DNA of 64,000 nucleotides, from positions 186,001 through 250,000 of the forward strand of contig OZ345356.1 in assembly GCA_977006965.1 (NCBI GenBank). Direction: 5' to 3'. Source of the DNA: Phymatolithon calcareum. Lineage: Eukaryota; Rhodophyta; Florideophyceae; Hapalidiales. The notes under the pieces were generated by a model. It had not been told where the DNA came from and ran no database searches. It was given only the letters and a program-made list of their open reading frames with translations. Both the position numbers and the translations under genes were made by a program. Within the stretch, counting starts at the first letter, position 1. Every line of letters begins with the position of its first letter. Shown piece after piece: positions 42,234-51,189 of the stretch.

Positions 42234-42498
42234 TGTAATCACTGGGAGTGTTAAGATAAGGAATGGGTTTATCTTGAAAAGGGGTGATCTCCCTCCGATG
42301 AGAAGATGAGATGAGATGCTCCAGTCTAAGGTGCGATTTAGGATCGCCGCTTAAATAGAGCAGGGGCGAGAAATGCACACCCTGTACAAAGAGGGGGAGC
42401 ACTAACAGACACTACTCTAACAATCCCAATTGGTTGGTATGTTCTCCCTGAGAGTGTAAGTGTCGCTAATTACACTCGTGCAGCATTGCGTGTCTACA
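42234..42498. mobile_element. Solo LTR of the TRIM-like family
   Basis: 265 bp, starting TGTAATCACTGGGAGTG and ending GCATTGCGTGTCTACA like the 190-bp LTRs at 37947 and 39048, but with about 70 extra bases in the middle. GTAC lies on both sides (42230-42233 and 42499-42502). The empty site AATACCCAGAGTACGTAGAT survives at about 43485-43505 and confirms the insertion point. Confidence 0.88.
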
Positions 42499-43089
42499 GT
42501 ACGTAGATGAACATTAGACACAGCACATTAATCGGATGCAAGAATCAACGTACTTACCTTATTTCCAGTACGTGGTCTTTGTTCTAGTAATACCCAGAGT
42601 ACGTTCTGTATGCCATCAAAACATCTATGGAACTTGGGCCATGGCTACTTCTTGCTATGTTAAATAAAGACGAGATTGAGCCGTTGGACTCCAAACGGTT
42701 TCAACAATAGGCCTATTCATTGCTATCATCTACTTTGCTGTATCGATCAATTTACCAGCCAGATACAGAACAACGGCTTGAATGTCTTTAGCTACGATTA
42801 GAGTCCAGCAGTCACGATGGTTCAATCTCAAGTATAAAAGATATAGCATTAGATCTCTTGATTTGAAACCTATCAGCCTTCTCCGAAATTCTCACGCATT
42901 GCCCTTCACAGTCGAGTCCAACCCATCTACCAGACCTCGATCAACGTTCCAGCACATTCCGCTCTACTAGCGATGACACTACCTTCACCGACACCAAAGC
43001 CGAAACAAGTTGTGCAGCTGCTTATGAAGCTCATTTGAGAACAAACCCGTGATATACACTCGCGTCGAGTAGGCCTAACTCGACGGAAT

Positions 43090-43425
43090 GTGCCATTTTG
43101 CGTCTATCTCTGCTCAAAGGGTGATCAGTGTACCGGAGAAAGTGAGTTTTTCTTCGAAAAGGGTACTGGGTTCTCCAACCCGTACAATTATCTCAAGCAT
43201 TGCATTGGAGGTGGAAGCGAAGAACATTTGCTAGAGATATACCGAGCCGTTCTTGTCGAGAAGTTGAGATCCGGGTCGTCGTTCACAATTCAATCGTCAA
43301 TGGTGATGAAGCTCAAGGAACGTGAAAAGGCGATGAACAGCTATCTTAGTATTGATGTCTATATTGTAGGAAGCCTTCCAATTGCAATGCGAATTGCTGC
43401 AAACAAAACGGAGCAATTAAATTGA
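43090..43425 (+). pseudogene. hAT-B transposase N-terminal fragment
   Basis: About 110 codons. A C....C pair (FCVYLCSKGDQC), then FEKGTGFSNPYNYLKHCIGGGSEEHLLEIY, forms a C-x-C...H-C pattern like the BED-type zinc finger at the start of hAT transposases, which binds transposon ends. It is followed by a lysine-rich helix and no catalytic domain. It lies inside 41995-43477. Confidence 0.6.
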
Positions 43426-43594
43426 TAAATTTCACCCGGGACTGCAATCTCAAACAATGGAATTGGCGCAACCCCTGGTTCTAATAATACCCAGAGTACG
43501 TAGATGAACATTAGAGAGAGCACATTAATCGGATGCAAGAATCAACGTACTCACCTTATGTTCAGTACGTGGTCTTTGTTCTAGAAATACCCAG

Positions 43595-44566
43595 GGGGGT
43601 GCGGGAAAGTTGGAAAATTGGAACGTATTCGAAAATGGGCAGAAACGGAAAGCTACCCGCTTACTAAGTTCACGAGTTTTCAGCGCCACCATGATGCTTT
43701 TCCATTTCCGCGAAATCATACCTTGGTCCATCAAAATTGACACGTGATGAAGCTAGGTATGATTGTGCCGAATTGATCTGCCCAATGAAATACTGTTTCA
43801 TGTCCACATACATCGCGCTGACGCGACACACGATGTCCGTGCCGTCAGTCGCATAGCGACAAAAAAAGCGACAGGCGACAAATTGTTGCCGAAAAAAGCG
43901 ACACTTACAATAAAAGCCAATCTTGCTCCGGCTCTCCCGTGCAATCTAAGGACTCAGAGGAAACTAAAAACACATGGGATGGTACAATGTGCTATAGTCT
44001 ACCCCGTGGAGGAAACACTTACATCTGGAAGCTGATAACGAAGGTGCAGGGGGCGACGCAAAAACACAAAAAATCAACAAAAACGGCGATGTCGCCACTT
44101 TAGTTTCGTGTTTTTTTGAGTCATGGAGCTCGGAATGTGATAAAGACTTATGCCGTTTCCTAGCTTGTACTCTCCTCTAGCTATTTATGTCAAAATATTT
44201 GTCGATCTCTCCCTGGATGCCTCACAATTCGCGGAACAAGACTTGTCGCTTTGTTACATTTCGATTTGTCGTGTGTCGCCTTTTTTGTCGCTGTTTTGTC
44301 GCCATGCGCCTGACGGGCTATGTCGCGTCAGCGCGTTGTATATGGCATTTCATTGGGCAGATTAGCTCGTCACAATCATAACTATCTGTATGATGTGTCA
44401 ATTTCGATGGACCAATAGACTGTTTACTTACATGATTTTGCGCGAATAGAAAAGCGCGCTGAACGACATCATTGTTGTACTAAAAACTCGTGAGCTTGAT
44501 AAGCGGGTAGCTTGCCGATTGTGCCAATGTTCCAATTGTTTCCATTTTTTCAAATTTCCCGCACAC
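43595..44566. mobile_element. Fold-back element, 972 bp, with nested inverted repeats
   Basis: The left arm (GGGGGTGCGGGAAAGTTG..., over 100 bases) pairs with the right arm ending at 44566 (...CAAATTTCCCGCACAC). The direct repeat CCCAG lies outside (43590-43594 and 44567-44571). An inner inverted repeat pair (ATGATTGTG...TCTGCCCAATGAAAT... near 43760 and its complement near 44375) contains many GCGACA units. The uninterrupted site TAATACCCAGAGTACGTTCT exists at about 42588. There is no coding. Confidence 0.8.
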
Positions 44567-44572
44567 CCCAGA

Positions 44573-45386
44573 GTACGTTCTGTATGCCATCAAAACATCT
44601 ATGACACTTGGGCCATGGCTACTTCTTACTATGTTAAATAAAGACGAGATTGAGCCGTTGGACTCCAAACGGTTTCAACAATGGGCCTATTCATGTGCTA
44701 TCATCTACTCAGCTGTATCGATCAATTTACCAGCCAGATGCAGAACAACGGCTTGAATGTCTTTAGCTACGATTAGAGTCCAGCAAATCGTGCAAGATGC
44801 TTCATTTGAGTCAGGAGTGGTAAAAATCCAACGTGGGGAGACGAACAGTATGTCAGACGTTGAGAAAGAAAGGTGCAAGGGGCTATTACAAAGACGAACG
44901 GAACAAGATGCTGAGATTGGATGTGCACGAACCGATGAGTATGGCCGACAGACTAAAGAAACGGAAGAAGAAAACCGGAAGCGCGGGATCGAAGGAATAC
45001 ATTAACACTCAATTTATACTGGGGTCCGTTGCTGAGGTGGAGCAACTTTCGTCTATGGCGAAGTATATTTTACGAGACCATAGGAAGGGAACATCTCCTA
45101 CTGTCTTTGAGGCGATGCTTTTTCTGAAAGTCAACCGCTCCTACTGGGATGAGCAAACCGTGAAGCAGGCTATGTCTATGGTTGTCAACCAACGTGTCGA
45201 GAGGGCTATCGAAGAAGATGAAGATTACATGCAGCTAGGTGAACTTGCTTGAAAAAAGTATTGATGTCTATATTGTGGGAAGCCTTCAAATTGCAATGCG
45301 AATTGCTGCAAACAAAACTGAGCAATTAAATTGATAAATTTCACCCGGGACTGCAATCGTAAACAATAGAATTGGCGCAACCCCTG
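44573..45386 (+). mobile_element. hAT-B right part
   Basis: It is homologous to 42596-42811 at its start and runs to a hAT-B right end (AATTGGCGCAACCCCTG, 45386). It includes the transposase C-terminus described next. No matching left end with an identical 8-bp flank was found, so this is a partial element. Confidence 0.65.
44833..45252 (+). pseudogene. hAT-B transposase C-terminal fragment (hATC)
   Basis: About 140 codons. FILGSVAEVEQLSSMAKYIL followed by RDHRKGTSPTVFEAMLFLKV is a good match to the hATC region (usually ERLFS.A..I...RR..L.P...E.LLFLK.N...W). NRSYWDEQTV follows. The homologue at 50497-51045 lets the two be aligned almost to the last codon. The N-terminal domain and catalytic residues are missing. 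Confidence 0.75.
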
Positions 45387-45514
45387 CACTGGACACAATT
45401 TTGATGAAATGCTGTACCACCCAGCATGCAAGATGTTGTTGGAAATGTGACTGCTTGGAGCTCTTATCGCAGTACACATTATCCTTTCTCATAAGTCTCT
45501 AACCATTTCTCATA

Positions 45515-45798
45515 TGTTATGATAGAATCAATCCATGTTTTTTCATCTTTACTGACAATGTAGCAGTTCAATCAATTTCTTGATTGATCTTGTTATTGTC
45601 AGTAATTCAATCATTTTAGTTGATTGAATCAATCACAGTTAGTAGTGCAATGAGCATCAGAAGTCTTATCATACCTCAATCTGAGGCCTATATAAGACCC
45701 GGATCTGAAGCCCCGACTCAATAAACCAAGGAACATCTCACAACCAACCCAACCATCTCAACCATCTCAACCACCTACAACCAAACCTCCATCCAACA
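45515..45798 (+). repeat. Possible LTR (copia-like), solo or partial
   Basis: 284 bp starting TGTTATGATAGAATC and ending CCATCCAACA (TGTT...AACA). A TATA box (CCTATATAAGACC, about 45690) and an AATAAA at about 45721 are placed as in an LTR. The AT-rich 5' part has palindromic AATCAAT/ATTGATT blocks. Flanking pentamers differ, so no TSD supports it. Confidence 0.5.
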
Positions 45799-45799
45799 G

Positions 45800-46045
45800 A
45801 TGTGTAGTACCGACTGCAACGAAACAATTGGACATCTATTGCGACGCTGTGGTGGACGTTCTGCCTCCAGACACAAGTTTATTGGACGAGTAGGTACCAA
45901 GACCGTAGAGGAATTATGCCGCGAGAGACCCACAGACGTGTTCAAATTTATGGAGAATGAGAAACTGTTTTCGAACAGCCTCAATCGCTCACCCTCTGAG
46001 TGACCGCGCTTTCCGCAATCAATAAAGCAAGAAAGTATCGGTCGA
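45800..46045 (+). pseudogene. LINE ORF2 C-terminal fragment with CCHC-like motif
   Basis: 67 codons ending at 46003. CSTDCNETIGHLLRRCGG has the Cys/His spacing of the zinc-knuckle-like motif at the end of many LINE ORF2 proteins. RHKFIGRVGTKTVEELC and a charged tail follow. The 3' UTR contains CAATCAATAAAGCAAG. This is probably a strongly 5'-truncated insertion; a TSD was not found. Confidence 0.55.
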
Positions 46046-46863
46046 CGACTGGCCCGCTTATGACAGGCGCGACAGTCTCGCTGCTGTAACGGTACAAGGC
46101 TTGTGCGCATATTGTCTACAGTGCCATGTCTGACGTCGCCATGACCCTTTGCACCGGGATCTAAGTAAGGATTACTCTACACCAGTGCTGTACATACGTA
46201 TGCCGATAGTGGGTTAAATCCTAACCGACATTTATGCTGAACGTCTCAATCGTGATTTACTCACGCTGATATCGTTTAAGAACGTAAGTCGCTTTACTGC
46301 ACTTACGCTTACGCTAAGCAAACTCAACATCATCTTCTAGAGTCACTCAGAAAATGCTATATAAGGAATAAGCTATAGTCCGCCCTCTGAAGAAGGGCAT
46401 GTCGAAATTCATTCAAACCAGTTAACCTTCTTCAACCTCCACGTCTCTCCTCGTTGAAGAAAAGTTCTGCTACAGCCTGGGAGGCCCCATCCGCCTCTTG
46501 CTGCTCAAGTGTACGAGGTACTTTGGTCTCAATGCCATTGGTACCATATGATGCCAGTTCACCCGTGGGCGGATGCTCGTCAGCGGCTATGATTACAGTA
46601 TTTACAAGATTGTATAGTATGTATACTGAATACTGTGTATATACAGTTTGAATTATTAGGTTTGTAAGGACTCGCGTCCTTGCATATCGCAACAAATGGT
46701 CAGCCATGCAATGCAACAAACGGTATTCCCCTGCGACTGGCTTTACCACTGCGTAAATCTTAGCCCATAATTTTGCTCCATGTCACCTTTGTACCTCACC
46801 CCCATACGGTCTTCAAGAGCGCGCTCTCCCACCTCCAAGTGAGGCTCTGACCACTCCCTGCAA
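46046..46863. other. 5' region of the DUF4246 gene
   Basis: A TATA-like GCTATATAAGG at about 46352 is followed by CT-rich sequence. It may be a promoter or another LTR relic. A minus-strand frame of 105 codons (46432-46749) has no recognised motif and is left uncalled. Confidence 0.3.
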
Positions 46864-48534
46864 ATGGCAGAGCAAGCGTTGCATTTCGCACCGTTAGACG
46901 CCGCGGGCGGTTTTCCTACCGCGATCGATACACTGCAAGACGGGTACGATGACGGAGAGAACCCGCGCACCCTGCTTGAGCTCCGCATATGTACGGTCGC
47001 GGGGGCTATTCGCGACCGCGTGGACTGGTGGAAAAAAGTGTCTCAAGATTTATTCGTATCCAAGTGGCAGACCGAGGCCGGGAACAGTGATGAAGACGTT
47101 GCTGTTTTCAATCATGCACTGGCCGAAGTTCGCTGGCAGGCCTCGCATTACAATGGCCCTGCACGTCCAGCCGCTGCTGATGGCACTTTCTCTACAGACG
47201 GCGTAAACCCGTCGCTTCTGAGGCGTCTCCTCAATGGTGCCGATAAAATTCGCAACTGGTCTCGCCGCGATGTGCATCCAGGATCCAACGGCCTCGTCAT
47301 CGACCTCGTGCACCCGAGCATGTACGCTTACGAGCAGGGCGTCACCCCCGTCATCGGCGATGCAAGCGTGTTCAAAGCACCCGATTGTGATAAGTTTCTT
47401 GGTGATGGCGCGGCGCGTCCTGAGGAGGGACCTGGTGCAGTCAATGCGAGAATATCCAGTATTGCAGGACTTGCTTGGCTTCCGTCAGAATTTGAGGTCT
47501 CAGCAGACGGGAAAGCGTGCAATATTAATTCGTACATAAATTCTCTTCATCCACGGGTGCATGAGGATATGTACACGGCGATTTCCGACGCTTTTGTTGT
47601 GGCACTACCGCTCCTAGAGGCCGTTTTGAACTGGATCGGGAATGGATCTGAACCCTGGGAGTTTCCATTTCGTATTCCAAACGATATTGTCTGGATCTCG
47701 GAGGGCGAAGATGGCTATGTCAAGTCCGAAGGAGATACCCACCCGCTGGCTGCCGATAGCGACTACGATTCAGAGAGGGAAAGCGACATGCTGAAGATGC
47801 CATCGGTTCCAAATGAGTTTGTTGCTCCTGAAATGCCAGACGTCGTCATCTCACTGAGCGGCAAAAAATTACAAGTGATTGTGAAACTGTCGTCCATCGA
47901 GCTCACTCCGGAGCAGCCAAGGTATGAAGGCGGGTCGTGGCATGTGGAGGGCATGCGCAATGAGCGAATTGTGGCCACCGCGTGCATGTATTTGGAAAGT
48001 GTTAATATTGACGAATCCAGGATCGAGTTTCGCAATGCAATTCGTATTCCAAATTATGAGCAAGGTGATGACCTCGGAGTGAAGAAAGTATATGGATTGC
48101 GCGACCACGGCCCGCTGGTGCAGCCGCGCGGCGCGTCACGCACCATTCCCGGACGCGTCCTTGCTTGGCCGAACAGACTGCAGCACCGCGTGCGGCCATT
48201 TGAGCTGGCGGACAAGACGCGAAGTGGTCGGCGCACCATCTTGTGTTTTTTCCTCGTGGATCCCACTTTGCGAATTCGGTCGACAGCGACTGTTCCGCCG
48301 CAAATCAATGAGTGGATTGGAATGGAAGCGAGCGCTGTTTTGCCGCGGGTTATGCCGAAAGAGGTGCGTGAATTGGTGGGATCATATGCCGGGGGAATGC
48401 GTTTTGAGGACGCGTGCGAACGTCGGCAGCGGCTTATGGAAGAACGGAGGACTGTCCTCAAGGGCACCGGATTTCTTTTTGGCGAGGCGGGCGCTGATTT
48501 TTATGAAAGGCTTTTCTCGCTTTGCGAGCATTGA
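46864..48534 (+). CDS. DUF4246 protein, 2-oxoglutarate/Fe(II) oxygenase-like
   Basis: 556 residues in one exon, starting at an ATG. Conserved DUF4246 blocks occur in order: DLVHPSMYAYEQGVTPV (148-163), WLPSEFEV, INSYINSLHPRVHEDMY (221-237), LQVIVKLSSIELTPEQPRY, GGSWHVEGMRNERIVATACM (356-375), GRVLAWPNRLQHRVRPFELAD (430-450) and RRTILCFFLVDP. His360, Glu362 and His441 form a likely iron-binding HxE...H triad. An Arg about 15 residues later (456 or 457) could hold 2-oxoglutarate, as in double-stranded beta-helix dioxygenases. Substrate unknown. There is no signal peptide. The C-terminal 70 residues are charged. The frame is intact, with no sign of decay. Confidence 0.85.
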   Translation: MAEQALHFAPLDAAGGFPTAIDTLQDGYDDGENPRTLLELRICTVAGAIRDRVDWWKKVSQDLFVSKWQTEAGNSDEDVAVFNHALAEVRWQASHYNGPARPAAADGTFSTDGVNPSLLRRLLNGADKIRNWSRRDVHPGSNGLVIDLVHPSMYAYEQGVTPVIGDASVFKAPDCDKFLGDGAARPEEGPGAVNARISSIAGLAWLPSEFEVSADGKACNINSYINSLHPRVHEDMYTAISDAFVVALPLLEAVLNWIGNGSEPWEFPFRIPNDIVWISEGEDGYVKSEGDTHPLAADSDYDSERESDMLKMPSVPNEFVAPEMPDVVISLSGKKLQVIVKLSSIELTPEQPRYEGGSWHVEGMRNERIVATACMYLESVNIDESRIEFRNAIRIPNYEQGDDLGVKKVYGLRDHGPLVQPRGASRTIPGRVLAWPNRLQHRVRPFELADKTRSGRRTILCFFLVDPTLRIRSTATVPPQINEWIGMEASAVLPRVMPKEVRELVGSYAGGMRFEDACERRQRLMEERRTVLKGTGFLFGEAGADFYERLFSLCEH

Positions 48535-48922
48535 GCTGAAGAATGGCGTCTCTTAATGAACAAGTTTAGACTCGACTACTGTCTGCTGCACGCTGTGCCT
48601 CGCGTATATTACCCCCCATTAAACCAACTTCTCATGGTTTATTGCTCAGCAAGGGTGGAGGTGAGTGTAATTGAAGCTCACACTGTCTACTAAATAGAAT
48701 TTGATCTGCATTCGCTCAAGGGCTAAATTTTAGCACTTGAGGGGCTTGTTATAAAGCTGCAATCAGTTGCTTTCATATCTACTTGTGTCCTCTTTTCCTG
48801 GGTGGTGCCAACAGCGCTTTCGAACCTTGTTTCTTCACGTTCTGATAACATTTGGAATATTTTGACTTCGGAGTGAGACTGCAAGACTTATGCTGCCTAT
48901 TTGGCATCAACCTGGAGCATGA
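48535..48922. other. Intergenic, no gene recognised
   Basis: 3' flank of the DUF4246 gene; only short frames. No clear AATAAA lies close to the stop codon. Confidence 0.3.
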
Positions 48923-49139
48923 CAAGGGATGGTGCGCAATCCATTGCTATTGCAATGAATTGCAATTCGTTGCAATCAACCCAAATTGGGTTCTGATGAA
49001 GAATTGCAATTCGAATTGCTGGTAGGTAGTACGAGAGTGTATAGTTCAACAAGTGAGACAGCAGAGTTGTCGGAAATAACGATCACTTCAATTGTATCAT
49101 GCGTAGTACGTGGTACTTGGTTGTCGGTAGCATCTAATT

Positions 49140-50207
49140 CCCGCGATCCTGTTTGCCGACGACGTTCAACTACAAGCGATGAACTCCGACGGAATGCAAT
49201 GGCTTCTCGGTACAGCGACGCGATGGGCCAGGGAGAACGGTATGACGTGGAACACGAAGAACGGAAAAAGCGAAGTCCTCATCTACCCCGGGTTATTCAA
49301 GCGAACATTTCGGCTAGAAGGGGCCGAGCTTCATGAAACAAGACGTCTGGAATACCTAGGTACGACCGTCGACAATACGGGCATCACCGAGCACGCCACA
49401 CTGAAACGAATCTCAAAAGCCAAGGGAATTATCCTGGGTCTTCGAGATATTGGAATGAATGCCAAGGGATTACACACAATGAAGAACATATCGATCTACA
49501 AGACCCTCGTGCAATGTCTGTGGGAATACGCCCTTCACCTCACACCGTGGACGAAATCTGTTCAAGCTCAAATCAATCAGGCAGAGGGGTTGTTCTACTC
49601 CGTCATCCTAGGACACTTTGCACTCCGCCTCTAAAATCGAATGAGGTCGCTCTGCAAAATCACGCCCCTGGAATTCAAGAGGGCACAACTGGGCGAACAT
49701 TTTGCTGTGCGAATGCTGAGGGAGAAACGTGAAATCGAGAAAAAGCCAAACTATGAAGGAAAAGCCGAAGATCTTCGGTACGCAGAAAGGGATATCTCCT
49801 ACATGAAAGAGCACGATCTGTTCAGCGAGCAGATCGACCGGGCTGAGCAAGGGAAGGTGACGCCCAAGGAAGAGAAGCGGCGTCTTAGCGAAGCCTGGGG
49901 CCAAGCAGAGGAAGGACTGAAGCGGAAAATCCCTGTGGACAGGAAAGAGCGCACCACTCCGACCGTGCTTCTCAAATCGCGAAAGCACAGAATGCTGGCA
50001 GTGAAATGGTACTTCGGACGCTTTCCCCCACGGAACTCCTCTTCCTATGTGGATCACTTCGGCGAGGTTGCGGGGAAGAGCCTAGAGACCCTAGAGCGCA
50101 ACCTAACACGACCGCAACTCAACGGAGAGACCGAGGCCGAAACAATGCAAGCGATGGACAGACTATTAGAGTTAGAGAAAATAATGACGGAAGAAATGGT
50201 AGTGTGA
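49140..50207 (+). pseudogene. LINE-C ORF2 C-terminal half
   Basis: It opens at FADDVQLQ and continues with MTWNTKNGKSEVL, RLEYLGTTVDNTGITE, LWEYALHLTPW and QAEGLFYSVILG, all RT thumb/connector features shared with LINE-A. A TAA at 49632-49634 breaks the frame, which resumes without a shift (NRMRSLCKITPLEFKR, matching RMRVLCRLEPPAMRRR in LINE-A) and ends at 50207. About 355 codons in all; without the N-terminal endonuclease and fingers it cannot be active. Confidence 0.85.
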
Positions 50208-50308
50208 TGCGATACTCTTAGACAATGCGATAGTAGTACACGGGAAGCTGCTCTGGTGTCGGCGAACTGTGGCGTTGAGGGCTTCAAAATAAAAACTTAC
50301 AATTTCCC
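49140..50308 (+). mobile_element. LINE-C, 5'-truncated in the RT active site
   Basis: 1169 bp between CGGTAGCATCTAATT at 49125-49139 and 50309-50323 (15-bp TSD). It begins two codons before ILFADD, so the copy ends inside the catalytic RT motif. The 3' UTR ends GAGGGCTTCAAAATAAAAAC, resembling but distinct from LINE-A and LINE-B tails. Confidence 0.92.
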
Positions 50309-50496
50309 CGGTAGCATCTAATTTTATTATAGAACTCGGACCCGTATAATCGTTCGGTACGTAAAATTCTAAATGCAGTTACCAAGTTTGCCAAACAGCT
50401 CGGTGAAATCAAAGTCGTCACTTTGGAGTTGCAGAGAAAGGAATCACTCTATCAGATGGTCGGCTAGCTCTCGATGAGTTACTCTAAGGGGTACGA

Positions 50497-51045
50497 ATGC
50501 TCAAATCTAATCCGGACTCTCTGCTTTACCAGTGCCAGCTGGGTAGCTACTACATTGTGCCTGATTCTCTATTTACTCAAGATTCGACATTTGATCCAGG
50601 TGTGGTGAAAATTCAACGTGGGGAGGCGAATACCATGTCTGACGACGAAAAACAAGCATGCAAAGGGCTGCTACTGCGACAGACAGAAAACTGGCCTGAA
50701 AATGATACGCTTGAACTAGAGGAACCGATAACTATGGCTCAACGCCTCAAGAAAAGGAATACGAATGTTAGATTACCCGGTGCACGGATTTCAATGAACA
50801 CCAATTTCATATTAGGGTCGTTTGCCGAGGTGAAGCGTCTTTGGTCCATGGCTAAGTATATTTTGCTTGATCACAGGAAAGGTACGTCTCCTATTGTGTT
50901 CGAGGCGATGCTTTTCCTCAAAGTCAACCGCTCTTACTGGGATGAGCAAACCGTGAAGGAAGCTATGTCAAGCGTTGTCAAGCAACGTTTTGAACAGGCC
51001 ATCGCAGAAGACGAAGGTTTCGTACACCTAGGAGAAGAGGCATGA
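50497..51045 (+). pseudogene. hAT-B transposase C-terminal fragment (hATC), longer copy
   Basis: About 180 codons; homologous to 44833-45252 but better preserved. FVLGS-type FILGSFAEVKRLWSMAKYIL followed by LDHRKGTSPIVFEAMLFLKV and NRSYWDEQTVKEA gives a full hATC signature. Upstream codons (50330-50496) contain stops. It probably lacks the BED finger and the DDE core. Confidence 0.75.
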
Positions 51046-51189
51046 ATAAGCAATTAATTTGACTATTGCGGGAAGTATTCAAATTGCAATCCGAATTGCT
51101 GACTAACCGTAGTGAGCAATTGAATTGTTTAATTGCACGACAAACAGCAATGTCGAGCAATGAGATTGGCACCTCCCCTGGCCCCATGT

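Larger units (their letters stand above)
41995..43477. mobile_element. hAT-B non-autonomous element
   Basis: It begins CAGGGGTTGCGCCAATTCCA and ends with the complement (...AATTGGCGCAACCCCTG at 43477). It is flanked by GTTCTAAT on both sides (41987-41994 and 43478-43485), the 8-bp TSD of hAT elements. Inside are a solo LTR (42234-42498), a decayed piece of transposase coding (42600-42810, shared with 44573-44787) and an N-terminal zinc-finger-like segment (43090-43425). The order is scrambled relative to a normal transposase, so the interior was built by rearrangement. Confidence 0.8.
48923..51180 (+). mobile_element. hAT-B element, internally deleted and split by LINE-C
   Basis: The left end CAAGGGATGGTGCGCAATCC (48923) and the right end complement CAGGGGAGGTGCCAATCTCA (ending 51180) are diverged hAT-B termini. 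Subterminal AATTGCAATTCG-type repeats are shared with 41767-42130. Only the transposase C-terminus remains (50497-51045). LINE-C occupies 49140-50308. The flanking octamers differ (GAGCATGA, GCCCCATG), so the original TSD has decayed or an end is misplaced. Confidence 0.7.

Noticed and set aside
41767-45386. One single hAT-B element spanning the whole cluster
   Set aside because: The outer flanks (AACACACC and CACTGGAC) do not match, while an inner element has a clean 8-bp TSD.
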